Assembly (NCBI GenBank): GCA_963556495.2
Contig: OY747710.1
Coordinates: 21,397,500-21,461,499, forward strand
DNA length: 64,000 nucleotides
Reading direction: 5' to 3'
From: Valencia hispanica
Taxonomy: Eukaryota; Chordata; Actinopteri; Cyprinodontiformes; Valenciidae
This document shows positions 38,147 through 49,702 of this stretch, one piece after another. The translations under genes and the position numbers were made by a program. The notes under the pieces were generated by a model, which was given only the letters and a program-made list of their open reading frames with translations, had not been told where the DNA came from and did not search any database. Every line of letters starts with the position of its first letter. Within the stretch, counting starts at the first letter, position 1.

Positions 38147-39689
38147 TACGTGTCCTGGCGCTCAGAATTGGTGTCTGAGTACCAAGTAGAAGCCCAAAAG
38201 ATTTACTTTCACAAGTTGAGCATTACAGTTTTTGTTATAGTACTACAGTGCTTGATATATATGTGTAATAAATCTTTTTTTAGAAATTGCAGAGTTTTTT
38301 TTTTTTCGATTTTATGGACGCGAAGCTGGAACATAAATGGGAAGAAAGAAAGAAGATGTAGAGAGGAAGGAAAAAAAAGTTAAATGGGAGAGGGTAAGTT
38401 GAAGATACAAAAGAGGAAGGGAAACAAAGAAAACACAAAAAAACATCCCAGTCTGCCTCCACACCCGCATGACGGCAGGGAGAGGAAAAAAACAACAATG
38501 ACAAAACAAAACTAATAATGTGAACTGAGAACTACACAATCACAACCCACCAAAAATATTTAAATACAATAACAGCGTCACTGAAAAGCTCATGGTTCCA
38601 ATAATTACAAGATTTTGTAATCGTAACCTAAGCCCAAGAATGCATCTGTAAACACTGGATTCCCCAAACCTGTGTGTGTATTAGCATGCTCGTGTATATA
38701 AGGTTTCTCCATACGAGTGTTCAAAAGCTGGTGTGAGGAGCCATCGATCCGCCTCCCAGAATCAAACCAGAGACGAAGGAGATTAGACCCATTGACATCC
38801 AAAGGACCCCCAGAGCACAGGAGCCGATATCCGCTGAGCCACTCGACAGCTACCACCAAACAATGGCCAAACTGGGCCCTGCCAAAGAGACGCTCCGCCC
38901 AAAGGTGCCAAATACAGAACATCGGCCCAGCACATGCCGAAAAGTCTGCCCACCCCAAAGTCCCTACATGTGTGTCTCATGAGAATGTTATATTCAATTA
39001 CATTTTTCTATTCAGTTTATTTATATTATGCCGATTCACAACAGATGTCATCTCAAGGCACTTTACAAGAGAGTTATTTCAATACTTACATTCCAATCAG
39101 TTTAAAGTTTTAGCTAGTTTTCTATTTAAGGAATCTCAGCAGATTTCATCGAGTCATATGCATATATGTGAGAGTGTCTAAATTGTACAGTAAAATTGGG
39201 ACCCAGGCTTCCACGGGGTAGTGAAGATGGAAAAGTGATGGAGCGGGCAGACAAAGGTGTCCGGGGATGGAAGGACTGGGGGACAAAATGCCTCCCCAGG
39301 GATCCAGCTCTCCCCTCTGTCTCCAATAGGCACCCCCGTTCACCAAGATCCATCAAGGGAGGGAGGCCCGGGCACGTCCATCCCAGGGCCGATGGCTGCA
39401 GCACCACCAAGCACCATGGAGCCCAAGACAGGCCCCATCCCAGAAGAACAGCCATACCCACCCCGACATTCGGTCTACTATCAGAGCACAAAAGACATTG
39501 GACACCCAGGTTGAGTTCAGCAGGATTTTGTATTGTATTAATTGTAAATTGGGAATTTTAGTTATTTTAAAGGTTCTTAAACATATCTGAGACCAAAAGT
39601 TTTGGTCCAAGCTCACCGAACCACCTCCCATTCTGAAATAGGAAGGGCTATCAATTCATCTAATGTAGATAATGTCCTCTGTATTTTAG
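38147..39689 (-). other. L1 3' region (after reverse transcriptase)
   Basis: It contains a GC-rich part (about 38740-39500) and a terminal part starting around 38720 and ending acgtgtcct before the A tail. The terminal part is repeated in the second L1 copy at 41488-42180 (shared ggtgtctgagtaccaagtag and gcatataaggtttctccata-like strings), which identifies it as the family's 3' UTR. Confidence 0.6.
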
Positions 39690-41440
39690 ACAGATATTAG
39701 GGGGGACTGAGATTTAGAAAATCTAAAACTCTTGCTGATATTTTTAACTCAACTGTATTGAGCCTAAATGTACCTTTTATAATAGACTGAATTTGTTGAT
39801 ATTCTAAACATTTATTTTTGTCAATCCCATATTGTGTAATTAATGTATTAAATGGGATAAAGTCTGTTCCTTCAAATATGTGTGCCAGGTTTTCAATTCC
39901 TTTACAGCTCCAGTCTGGAAAATGTATCATACTATGTTTTTGCAGCATGTAGGGGTTATTCCAGATGGGTGTACATCTGCATTGGATAATTGAGGACTGT
40001 TTCATTTTTAGAAACTCCCACCATGCTGTCAGAGAGGAGCTGATATTTATGCTTTTAAAGCATTCGTGTTGTTTTATATTTGAGCTAATAAATGGTAGGT
40101 CTGAAATTTTTATCTCATTGCATAATGTCGTTTATCCAGGACTCATCTAGGTAGCTATGTTTCAACCATCTTGATATGTATTGAAGCCTGTTGGCTAAGA
40201 AATAATGATGAAAGTTTGGTAGATATAGACCCCCTTGATCTTTGGTCTCCTGTAGTGTTTTTATCTTTTATCTTAGTGGTTTATCTTTCCAAAGAAATTT
40301 AAAGACGGAAGAGTCCAGAGATCTAAACCAATCAGGTGATGGTTTGCTTGGGATCATTGAGAATAAGTGATTGATTCTGGGCAAAACCATCATTTTTATT
40401 GATGCAACCTTTCCCATAAGTGACATGGGTAGGGATTTCCATCTAACAAGATCTAACTTTTTTTTTAAAGTGGAATGTAGTTTAGCTTTGGTAAATCTCC
40501 CAGTTTTGGTGAGATATTGATACCTAAATAATTAATATTCCCTGACTGCAGTTTTGTATTAATTGGATTCTGGAAAGAACAATTGATTGGAAGAACTGTA
40601 GATTTTAACCAATTTATAGAATAATCTGAAACTCTTGAGTAAGAGTTTATCAACCGATTATATGAGAGAGAGAGGTTTGTGAATGCTGGAGAAAAATTTA
40701 TTCATCATCTGCATAAAGACTGATTTTATGTTCTGTTATTGCATTTTTTGCCTTTAATATTGTTAGTTGGCTGGATTGCTACTGCAAGTGGTTCAATAAA
40801 AATAGTAAACATGAGAAAGAGAGTGGACATCCCTGCCTGGTACCTCTTTGAAGATAAAAGCTTGATGATGTTTGGTTGTTAGTCCTGATACATGCTGTTG
40901 GTGAGCTGTATAATATTTTCAACCATTTTATAAAATAATTTCCAAAGCCAAATTTATGTAAGGTTGCAAATAAGAGTTTCCAGTTAACTCTATCAAATGC
41001 CTTTTCTGCATCTAGAGATAATATATTAGTTTCAATGTTTTTACAGTAAGAATTATCTATTAAATCTATATTTTTATAAATCTGTGTGAATCTATGCATT
41101 CTGTGGAATGTTGGTGCCAGAATATTCCAGAATTGTTTATATAACTGCTGGAAAACCATCTGGGCCTAGAGTCTTTTTATTGGGCATGCTCTGGAGGGCC
41201 TCCTGGAGGTCATTCGCTGTTAGTGGTGAATCCAGGGCCATCGCTTGACTATCCCATAATTTAGGAAGTTTTATTTTATGCAGAAATTGTTCAATTTCAT
41301 TATTTGATGGGTTTCTATTCGGTGAGTATAAAGCCTTGCAAAATTATTTAAAGGTGTTGTTTATTCTTTCAGGATCATATACTTGAATTCCCGGTCTGGT
41401 CTCTAACAGTAAATATTGTCATTTTTTTCTTTCTTACTTT
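39690..41440 (-). pseudogene. L1 ORF2 reverse transcriptase domain, decayed
   Basis: Frames in order give LTANDLQEALQSMPNKKTLG, PDGFPA, then NILSLDAEKAFDRVNWKLLF, FIKWLKILYSSPTACIRTNN and RGTRQGCPLS. These match conserved L1 reverse transcriptase blocks (PDGF, DxxKAFD, GxxQGCPLSP). The YADD region is eroded; downstream INWLKSTVLP and YLGINIS correspond to later conserved blocks. Stops and frameshifts show it is dead. Confidence 0.88.
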
Positions 41441-41456
41441 CTTTATTTTTTATTTA

Positions 41457-42630
41457 TTTATTTATTTTTTCTTTTTTTTTCTTTTTTACGTGTCCTGTTT
41501 GGCAGTGTGGAGCTCAGAATTGGTGTCTGAGTACCAAGTAGAAGCCCAACAGATTTACTTTCACAAGCGGAGCAGTACAGCTTTTGCTATAGTACTCCAC
41601 TTGATTTATGTGTGAAAAATCTTTATTATGAATTGTTGGGGTTTTTATTTCCTGATGTTATGGACACGGAGACGGAAAATTAAGGAGAAGAAAGAAGGAA
41701 GATGAAGAAGAGAGGTAGGAAACAAAATGTCATGAGAGAGGGTGAGTTGAAAATACAAGAGAGGAAGGGGAACAAAGAAAACACAGGAAAACATTGAAGT
41801 CTGCCTCCATACCCACAGGACGGCAGAGAGAGGGGGAAAAACAAAACACGAAAAAGAAACATCGACAAAACCAACCAAACATTGTGAACTAAGAATTACA
41901 CAACCACATCACACAAAAATAGATATAAAAATACAACAACAATGTCACAGAGAAACTCATGGTACCGATTAATCAAGCTCTAGTAATGATAACCTCAGCC
42001 CAAGAATATATCCTTAAACACCAGAGACCCCACATCAATGTGTGTGTGTTAGCATGCTGGTGCATATAAGGTTTCTCCATAAGAGTGTTCGATAGTTGGT
42101 GTGAGCAGGCATCAATCCGTCTCCCAGGAATCGATGCAGACATGAAGGAGATCGGAGCAAAGACGTCCAAAGGATCGCCAGAGCCCCAGGCGGACCCGGG
42201 CGGGGCCGACCGCATCCCCCAAGAAAGGAGAAAAGGAGAACCCCAGGGGAACATCCAGCGGCCACTATGCAGGGGCCCGGGGGGCAGCAGTGACGGGCCC
42301 ACGGGCTCCGGTCGCGCCCCGGTCTGGTCGCGCCGGGGCGGGCCGGTCAACGGACCGGTCAACGGACCGGGGGAGCCGGGGCCCAGGGGCACCCCACCGC
42401 CCAGCAGGGACCCGACAAGGGACCGGCCGACGAGGGGCCCCCGGCACTGCACTCCACGCGACGCCTCCACCCTAGGCCAATCCCCACCGCCAACATCCCA
42501 GCGCCCCACCAATAGCCGCAGGGGACGGACAGCATCCCCAGGCCGGGCTCAGTCAGCATCTGGACGCCAAGTTGTACCAGCTCCCGGGTCCTGATCCCGC
42601 GCAACGCAGGGCGCCGAGACCAGGCATCCT
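41457..42630 (-). mobile_element. second L1 3' end inserted into the first L1
   Basis: The same 3' UTR as at 38150-38800 appears again, ending in an A tail (T-rich run 41469-41487). It starts within very GC-rich sequence (42180-42620). The host L1 reads through on both sides: QLKINK at the right border and the segment before VRDQTGN at the left. A tttatttatttt match at about 41457-41468 and 42630-42641 may be the target duplication, though low complexity makes it uncertain. Confidence 0.7.
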
Positions 42631-42641
42631 TTATTTATTTT

Positions 42642-42976
42642 AAGTTGGTAAGCCAAAAAGCTACCTGATTTGTTACCCTGTTCAGTGTTTTCTGTTCGAA
42701 GTCTTTCAATTAAGAACTGAGTTTGTTTATCTATAAGTTAATTCCAACTTTGCTTTACAGATTTTGCCCAGTCTCTACTCATCCAGGGAAGCTTCTAATG
42801 ATTTAATAGTTTCCTCTAATTCCGGAACATGTTTGTTTTCTATTTTCTTTTTATTTGATGAGAATGAGATTATTTTACCTCCAAGCACAGCTATTCCTGC
42901 CCTCCATAGAACGTATTGTGACATACCACAGAAGTCAATAAACTCCAAATAGGAAGCCCACTCTTTTTTTATATAT
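42642..42976 (-). pseudogene. L1 ORF2 linker between endonuclease and reverse transcriptase
   Basis: The translation reads SLFKYIKKEWASYLEFIDFC, then GKIISFSSNKKKIENKHVPE, then LEETIKSLEAS, the charged linker typical of L1 ORF2. The MITE at 42981 separates it from the endonuclease and a second L1 3' end separates it from the reverse transcriptase. Confidence 0.75.
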
Positions 42977-42980
42977 TTAA

Positions 42981-43476
42981 AGAGGCTATATGCAACTTTT
43001 TCCCCAAAATAAACGTAACAATAGCCTTTTTGTTTGACCATTTATGACTCAAACATCTCCTGATGAGTATACTTACAACTTGTCAGCTCACAGTGGGTGC
43101 ACCTATAAGCCTGTATCCATTTTGTTCTATTTTCTGTCGGGTCGGATTTTCCCGCGCTGTCTGCGGATGTGACATCAAGTGTGTTCATGTTAAATGTTTC
43201 AAATCACTCTGCCACTACCGGCAGTCAGCACTCGCAAGCAGTTAAATGGATTGTGCGAATACACAGGAGAGACCCAGGACAACTTTGACACCAACAGTAA
43301 CTCCACATAAGACTAAGAAAGTTAAACCTCTGACAAGTGCCCGAAAAAGATAGAAGATTGAGAGCGACCGGCGCACGAGCGCGCTTTGCGAGAGTGAGCA
43401 GAAAGGAAGAGCAGTTCCGTTTTTGGCCACATGGTCAGTAGCGGGTTTAAATTTCAGAAAATTGCATATAGCCCCT
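42981..43476. mobile_element. TTAA-flanked MITE, copy 1 (496 bp)
   Basis: Ends are AGAGGCTATATGCAA and, on the other strand, AGGGGCTATATGCAA. TTAA lies on both sides (42977-42980, 43477-43480). It has no coding capacity. A near-identical copy is at 55566-56062. TTAA targets are used by piggyBac and Kolobok transposases, so either could be the driver. It sits inside the L1 endonuclease region. Confidence 0.88.
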
Positions 43477-43480
43477 TTAA

Positions 43481-44235
43481 TAAAATCTTCATCCTTAAGC
43501 AATTATGTATTGAATCTCCAATTTTTGCTTTATGGAATTTCTTTCTTATTGAGTTAAAGAAACAGGAGCATGATCGAAGACAGCTATATGTGGGATCTCA
43601 GTGTCTGAAATGTCAGTCAACAGTGAGCTGCTGACTAAAACATAATCCATTTGAGAATAAGATTGGTGGACATTTGAGAAAAAAGTATATTTCGTTGGGG
43701 TGAAGAGATCACAATGCATCGCAAAGTCCATAATCCCTCATGTACTGCTTAACTATATCTATGGATTGGAAGCTGTGCTGAGTCCCTGCTGTATTGAGCC
43801 TGTCTATTTCTTCATTTAAACCAAAGTTGAGGTTGCCCCCAAGAAGAAGTGAGCAATCCAAGTGTTCAGAAAGTTCAGAGAAGAAGGTATGAAAGAATGA
43901 GGGGTCATCCACATTTGGGCGATATACACTGACAATACATAACTTTTGGTTATGCAGAGATAGTTTTATTATTATAAATCTACCCTCTGGATCTTTAACT
44001 GTGTCTAATACTGTAATTTTTATATATTTATATATTAATATTGCTAGAGTTATAGTACGCAGAAAACACATTAGGAAACTCAGGTGATTTAAGATCATCT
44101 GCAGCTGAGGTAGATTTATGAGTCTATTGTAATGAGACAACACCTGCCTTCAATCTTTTAAAATGTTTAAAAATCTTAATTCTTTTCTCTCTGGTGCCAG
44201 TTCCATGAACATCCCATGTGACAAACCTTAGAGTG
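43481..44235 (-). pseudogene. L1 ORF2 apurinic-type endonuclease domain, decayed
   Basis: Pieces in several frames follow the order of an L1 endonuclease: RFVTWDVHGTG at the start, AGVVSLQ.TH soon after, NLNFGLNEEIDRLNTAG in the middle and YSQMDYVLVSSSLL then VFDHAPVSLT near 43560-43650. The SDHAPV-type motif is the conserved catalytic His segment, here with VFDHAPV. Frameshifts and stops separate the pieces. Confidence 0.85.
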
Positions 44236-44533
44236 CACATGGTAAATCTGGAAGAGGTGCAGATTCATCTAGAGATCCTCAACTCAAGCAGGAAAGTCTA
44301 TAAAACAGTTATTAGGTCTGCATCCCACAAATCTGGCCTTTATGGATATTTGACAAGAAGAAAGCCAGAGTTAAAAGAAAGTCAGATATTGTCATGTTTC
44401 CACTTTGGCAAAAGCTTTATAGGATACACAGGAAACATAGAAGAAAATACTTTGGTTCAAAGAGACCAACATCAAAGTTTTTGACATGTACAAAAAAAAC
44501 TATATGTTTATAGAGAAAATGAATACTGCATAG

Positions 44534-45315
44534 TAGGGGTGGGAATCTTTTACCATCTCACAATTCAATTCGATTCCGATTCTTGAGGCCACGATTCGAT
44601 TCAAAATCGATTTTCGATTCAAAATGATTTTCGATCCAAAACAATTAGATTTTATTCATAATGTTTTCTAATAGGGTTTCTGATCATGATCTACTCTCAT
44701 CTTCTTTGCTATTCAAAATGACAAACGGAGAAAGTGTCTTTTTCACATTTATTAAGTTTAATTTTCAGGGAAGTGCCTTTTATCAAAAACATTGTCTGGT
44801 TCTCAATTGGTTCCCATTAGTAGCTAGCTATAATATAAGTTGGAACAAAAATTAAGTGCTTCTACTTAATACAAAATGGTTTAAAATAGATGCATTTCCC
44901 ACGAAAGTTGCAGTTTACCACAAATATCACGTAGAACACAAACAGTGAAGACAAAAAAACATCTATATTTCTCAGTCAGACTCAGAAACTTTAAAAATAA
45001 CAAGTTATGAAAATGAAGTGCTTCTTTCAAAATAAAAAGTAGTACCCCTCAGCTACCTGTCTCTGAAATGTTCATGACAGTTTCTTTTGTAACAATAGAA
45101 CTGTAAACTATGCAACTGATTAAATGATTTTCAACAAATCATGAAAGAAACTGGACATGAACTGTCCCGTATAGGCTAGTTACAAAAATGGAGGCCAACA
45201 GCCAGCTGATTTTATTTATTTATTAAATCGATTCTTGGACATTTCAAATCGATTCTGAATTGTTGCAAATGAGAATCTAGATTCTTCTGTGAATCAATTT
45301 TTGGGCACACCCCTA
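44534..45315. mobile_element. hAT-like element, 782 bp
   Basis: The element starts TAGGGGTGGGAATC and ends CACACCCCTA, with a perfect 8-bp target duplication CTGCATAG at 44526-44533 and 45316-45323. Subterminal regions are rich in cgattc/aatcga motifs in opposed orientation. There is no transposase frame. It inserted in Tc1-A copy 2, whose sequence continues after it. Confidence 0.92.
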
Positions 45316-46049
45316 CTGCATAGCACCCTGATAGCACCCTGAAATCACTATCTAATATTGTGATTGCAGTATCAAGCTGTGGCAATACTTTTTTTTCAGC
45401 ATGGCCATTGAAGCTGGTCAGAGTTAACAGAAAGATATATAGAGCTAAATACAACAAGCCTGGGGAAAAACAACTGTTCAAAGGTCAAAAATACATGAGA
45501 TTGAGACAAAGGTTCAGCTTCCAGTAGAACAACAGCATACATACATAATGGAATAGGGGGTTCAAAGTTTATTCATGTCTTAGAATGGCCCAGTCAAAGA
45601 TCAGACTTAAATTGAATATAAACGGTCAAGAATTGAAATAAACACATCCTCACATCCAATCAGCCTGAGTTTTTTTCTTTTTTTAGATAGAAGACAGGGA
45701 AAAAAAATAGTTTGATTGGAAAGTTGGTAGAGACAATATGTTGCAGCAAAAACTGGATATATGAAAAAATGTTAGGGAGATAAAATAAAAATGCAAACCA
45801 TAGGGTTTTATTAGCAAAATTTCTTGAAACCCCCATATCATTTTCCACATATCCTGGTTACCAGTTATTAGGTTTAACAAGTACCGTCATTTTTTATATA
45901 AAGCATGTCCAGTTTGGTTTGAATAACTTTTTTTCCTTAGAAATGAAGTCTTCATATCAAACCTGCTTTTCGGATTTACTCGGGTTCTCTGTATCTGGTA
46001 TCTAATTTTATTTACGTTGGTGTAGACTCTCAGTCATCCAGGACAGGAT

Positions 46050-46478
46050 ATTCTTAGGTGTTTAAATGAAGGGAAATGAAGGCAACTGGACTTTTCTTGT
46101 TGTCTTGAATACGAAGCCATCTATGTAAAACTTATGAAACCAACCCTGGTTTGAAATTCCTCCTTTCAAACACATACAAAGCAGACTTGAGTTGCCTATC
46201 CAAGAAGGCATGTGACCAAAACAGCGCATAGTTACATAACCAGGGTCGTTTCACCGTTAACGACTCTTTCATCACCAAGATTGCTTAGTGCTTGGAAGCT
46301 TACAGTACGCCACCCTGATAGCCTCATTAGGTATAACAATTAGTGAGCCTCAACCTTAGACTTATAAATCTGATACTCCCAATCCAGTTTTCTGAACTGA
46401 AGAAGCCTCTTGGATGAGAGATGAAACATATTCAAGACAACAAGTCCAGTTGCCGTCATTTAAACACTCAAGAATAAT
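46050..46478. mobile_element. inverted-repeat-bounded element, about 430 bp
   Basis: The left arm has gtgtttaaatga, ggcaactggactt and ttgttgtcttgaat; the right arm carries the reverse complements in mirrored order (attcaagacaacaagtccag, ttgccgtcatttaaacac). The left arm has a small internal duplication of gaaatgaag. Class unknown. The right arm motif with gatgagagatgaaaca recurs widely in fish repeats as I remember them, but I cannot name the family. Confidence 0.6.
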
Positions 46479-46683
46479 TTTGTTTAGTAATCAGAAACAT
46501 TTTTGAGTGTCAAAAAAAGCCAAACCAGGAGAAATTTGCAAAAGGGGAAAACTGTAGACGTATCTTATGCTTTTACATCCAAATGGTGAGAGTAAAAACT
46601 CAAGAGTGTGACATGCAAAAATGGAGAAAATAAAAAATCAGCAGCAAACATGCTCCTAACAGAGTATTTGGAAAAATACTTAC

Positions 46684-46919
46684 CCTGCTAATTGCTAAGA
46701 GAAAGTCCAACTTGCCCGAACTAGTGGCCATGCAGTGGCGTAGTTTCCAGTAGACTAAATGTTCCCATGCAAACACCAGCAGACTGAGGCCCATAGCCAC
46801 CAGAAGCATGTAGAAGACCCCAGCCATGTTGTCAATGTCCAGTTTACTGCTCATCACCTCAATTTTGTCATTATGGCAGATACCTGACAGCCAGAGGCGC
46901 TCCAGCATCTCAATCTCAT
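46684..46919 (-). CDS. grin2d: grin2d exon: end of S2, M4 helix and start of cytoplasmic tail
   Basis: The exon reads [20 protein letters not shown], then [20 protein letters not shown] through the fourth transmembrane helix ([15 protein letters not shown]), then [21 protein letters not shown]. Conserved elements visible are the SGICHND disulfide-bearing loop, the M4 segment and the membrane-proximal EHLVYWxLRHC cytoplasmic motif. Length is 236 nt, phase 1 in and 0 out. The acceptor follows a pyrimidine tract ending ccccag and the donor is GTAAGT. It is flanked by two very large introns (about 10.0 and 9.3 kb), both filled with mobile elements. Confidence 0.96.
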
Positions 46920-47584
46920 CTGGGGAGGAAAATGGGTAAAGGACAAAAGGTTAAAATGATGGAAGAGAAAGAGCTAAAGAAGGAAAGCACAGGGAACAAA
47001 ATAAGGAAGAAAGCACTCAATAAAAGCATAATAGACGAGAGCAAGATGTGGGAAAGGATCCTGTTAGAAGGAAAAAAACTGTTTTGATAGACCACTAATA
47101 AACAGAAAAGTTAATCTATACAGTTCTGCTTGTTCAGAGCCCTATGACTTCCCAGATGCAGAAAACCAAGGTAAAATAATAGAAATAGATAGATAAAATG
47201 ACATCAGAAATTTACTTGGAAATGAAAACCTAGATATGATGTGCAATATTGGCCCATAAAAGCGAAAAGGTCATTTACTCGTTTGAATAGATATTTGGAG
47301 TGAACAAGACAAACCAGAAATTAGTCTTTATTGTTCTAACATCTGTGCTCTGTATTTTTTTAAAATAAATTACAGTCTCTTAGTGTCCAAAAATAGTTGT
47401 GCAAAGCTAAGTTTCAATGCATGAAATCTGACATTCTATGGCCTACAAAACATTGCATCCAAGAAAGTCCTTTGCAATAATGACATTGTACACACATATT
47501 GCAATTATAATTTTGATTTTATATATTGAGCAGCTCTAACTACAATCATCAACAAAAATCCCAATCTGGAATCTACCTTATCAC

Positions 47585-47905
47585 CCTAAGGGCTGTATGG
47601 TGATGCAGCACTGTTGCCTTGCAGCAAGAAGGTCCAGAGTTGTTCCCAGCTGCATGGAGATTGCATGTTCTCCTTGGGCATGCTTTGATTCTCTTTGGGA
47701 ACTCTGGCTTTCTCCCACGCTCTAAAAACATGATTGTTAGATTATTTGGTCTTTCTAAATTGCCCTTAGGTGTGAGTGTTTGCATGGGTGGTTGTCCTCT
47801 GTGTTTCTGTGTTACCCTGTAACAGAGTGGCCAATGTCCAGTGTGTCTGTTGCCAAATGACTGCTACAGATATGGATCACCCCCTTATGGATGGATGAAA
47901 TTGGA
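47585..47905 (+). mobile_element. tRNA-headed SINE-like repeat, copy 1
   Basis: The head (gtatggtgatgcagcactgt, then agaaggtccagagttgttcc) resembles degraded A and B boxes. The body has gattgcatgttctcct, then ctaaattgcccttaggtgtg, and the tail ends tatggatggatgaa. It shares the body with 62617-62890. Confidence 0.65.
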
Positions 47906-49339
47906 TAAAAAATGTATTTCCTAGACTCTATCATTGGACACATTTAGGTGAAGAAATTTGTCTATATTCTAAGATTTGGACTTCTATAAAACGAAAAATG
48001 GAAGGAAACAGAATTTGGAGAAAGAAGAATAAAAACTGAATCTAAAGAAAAATAAAATACAATACAAAAAGGGGCCTTGCTTGTTGCATTTTATTTATTT
48101 AAGGTGACTGCTCATGGTCATAGGTCAGTAAAATAAAGCAGTGTGTTTGAGACAAGGAGGACTTAGAAAAAGAGAGATGGAGAGCCTAAAACAATGAAGT
48201 AGAACCAAGAACTAAAATGGCATCGACAACCTAATCTCAACATTGTAACAGAGAGTAAATGAAGAGAATAGCGGAAGGTGCGGCCAGGAGCCACAGTGAT
48301 GCTTGGATAGGCAGAACAAGCATGGACAAGAGGGCGAAGGGTAATGAGAGAGTTGGGAAGAATGCCTTGTAAAGACGGAGAGCGAGTAGCATTCTTTCTC
48401 AGTCCACGGACGTGTCAGGGGAAATGCGACAGACAGAGAGCGTTAGACTTCGGTGAAAGAAGCAGAACATAAATGGAGGATGAGAGGCTGAATTTGTGTC
48501 ATCGTGACAAAGAATGGAGCACTCCTCAGCTTGGAAAGTATGAGTGGAGAGAGAAGGAAAGGAAAAATGTGAATTAGAGAGAGAATTGACTGATGAAGGA
48601 AAGAAAAACAGACAGAGAAGAGGAGATCACAATCATTTAATTGTCCTGGAAGGATGGTCAGTACCTCCATTCAGGTGATAAGTTATGAGAGGAATCAAGA
48701 CTCCTATCTTTTGAGCTACAAGGAACAAAGCACTGCCTCTTTAACCACAACTCTGCTTTATTTTCTCATTTTGTTCTGATCTAACTGGCAAAACAAACCT
48801 GGGTTTCCCTGTTAGTACTGTGATTGGCTGCACGGGTTGCTGGTGTAACCATAGTGACAGACAGCCATAGGATGCTGCATATGATTCACATTTGAATCAA
48901 AGAGCCACATTCTCTGAAAAGATTGGTAATGAGGGCTTTATGGTACACTATTATCTATGGTAGCATGAGCTACACTGCAAAAATGAGGTCTGAAGGTTGT
49001 TTTTACTGCATGTTGCTTTTTCTGAACTATATCATGTTTTACTGGCTATAGTGGGCTTTAAAAGATGACAGGTCATAGATTTACTCGCAACACTACACTG
49101 CGCCATAAAAAAAAGCCTGCCTTTATGTTTATTATTATTATTTATTCATTATGTATTATAAGCTCTGCTTGCAAGGCTTAATTGAAGCCGATTCAGTCAT
49201 CTGTGTGATCTGGCTAATATGTCTCCTGTAGAACATCATTAGCCAATCAGCCGTGGCCTCCAGCTACAGCAACAGATGGATATAGTGCTGCTACAACCCA
49301 CTGGCAGACTCAGGTAACAACTCTCTGTCTCTGGCTCAA
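47906..49339. other. no gene recognised; possible conserved noncoding segment at 49140-49320
   Basis: Intronic sequence. The last 180 bp are complex and include ggcttaattgaagccgattc and catcattagccaatcagccg, with no similarity to the repeats found here. This could be a conserved intronic element. Conservation is untested. Confidence 0.3.
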
Positions 49340-49671
49340 ACAAACAAACATACAATGCCAGCCACATTTATTAGCACCCTGGTAAAGATGACTGCAGAAA
49401 AATAATCTTGCACAGAAAAAAAACACTTTAGTTTTAGAACATTTATTCAGTGAAGAAAAAAATGACATATTAGGAAGTCATTCTTTTTCACAAAATGACC
49501 GTCGTCTTAATTATTGATAACTGTGCTGGCTTATCTTTATAAAACCCCTTTTTGCTAACAGGATAGCATTCCGCTCTCTCTTATTGCCATGGGAATCAAC
49601 CCGTGATACAGGTATCACTGGTGGTGTCTAGTCTGCCTTCAGCCTTATATATATATACTTATACTTAGGTG

Positions 49672-49702
<31 letters not shown>

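Larger units (their letters stand above)
38122..44235 (-). mobile_element. 5'-truncated L1-type LINE inserted in Tc1-A copy 2
   Basis: A non-LTR retrotransposon in the same orientation as grin2d. It is flanked by a 10-bp duplication cacatggtaa (38112-38121 and 44236-44245) inside the Tc1 sequence. The poly(A) tail appears as a T-rich run at about 38126-38146. The 5' end lies within the first codons of ORF2 (endonuclease start RFVTWDVHGTG), so ORF1 is missing. Going 3', it has endonuclease, a linker, reverse transcriptase and a long 3' region. Two younger insertions interrupt it (41457-42630 and 42981-43476). Confidence 0.88.
37679..45800 (+). mobile_element. Tc1-like element (family Tc1-A, copy 2) split by later insertions
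   Basis: The left end, TA then cagtgccttctaatgtat, runs to 38121. Its sequence resumes at 44236 (gaggtgcagattc, then cccacaaatctggcctttat, then acaagaagaaagccagagtt) and again at 45316 after another insertion (ggccattgaagctggtcaga, then gagacaaaggttcagcttcc, then tagaatggcccagtcaaaga), fading out by about 45800. These pieces are in the correct order for one Tc1 transposase gene. The right terminal repeat was not found. Orientation is opposite to grin2d. Confidence 0.8.
37406..46683 (-). other. grin2d: grin2d intron (9.3 kb) before the terminal exon
   Basis: Intron between the M4 exon (donor GTAAGT) and the tail exon (acceptor tctcttag). Most of it, from 37679 to about 45800, is one Tc1 element swollen by later insertions. 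The L1 inside it lies in the same orientation as the gene. Confidence 0.9.

Noticed and set aside
39126..39561. 121-residue frames on both strands
   Set aside because: GC-rich L1 3' region again; overlapping frames on opposite strands and no recognisable protein.
41973..42594. 169- and 179-residue frames on both strands
   Set aside because: They fall in the GC-rich L1 3' region, where stop codons are rare by composition; no domain is visible.
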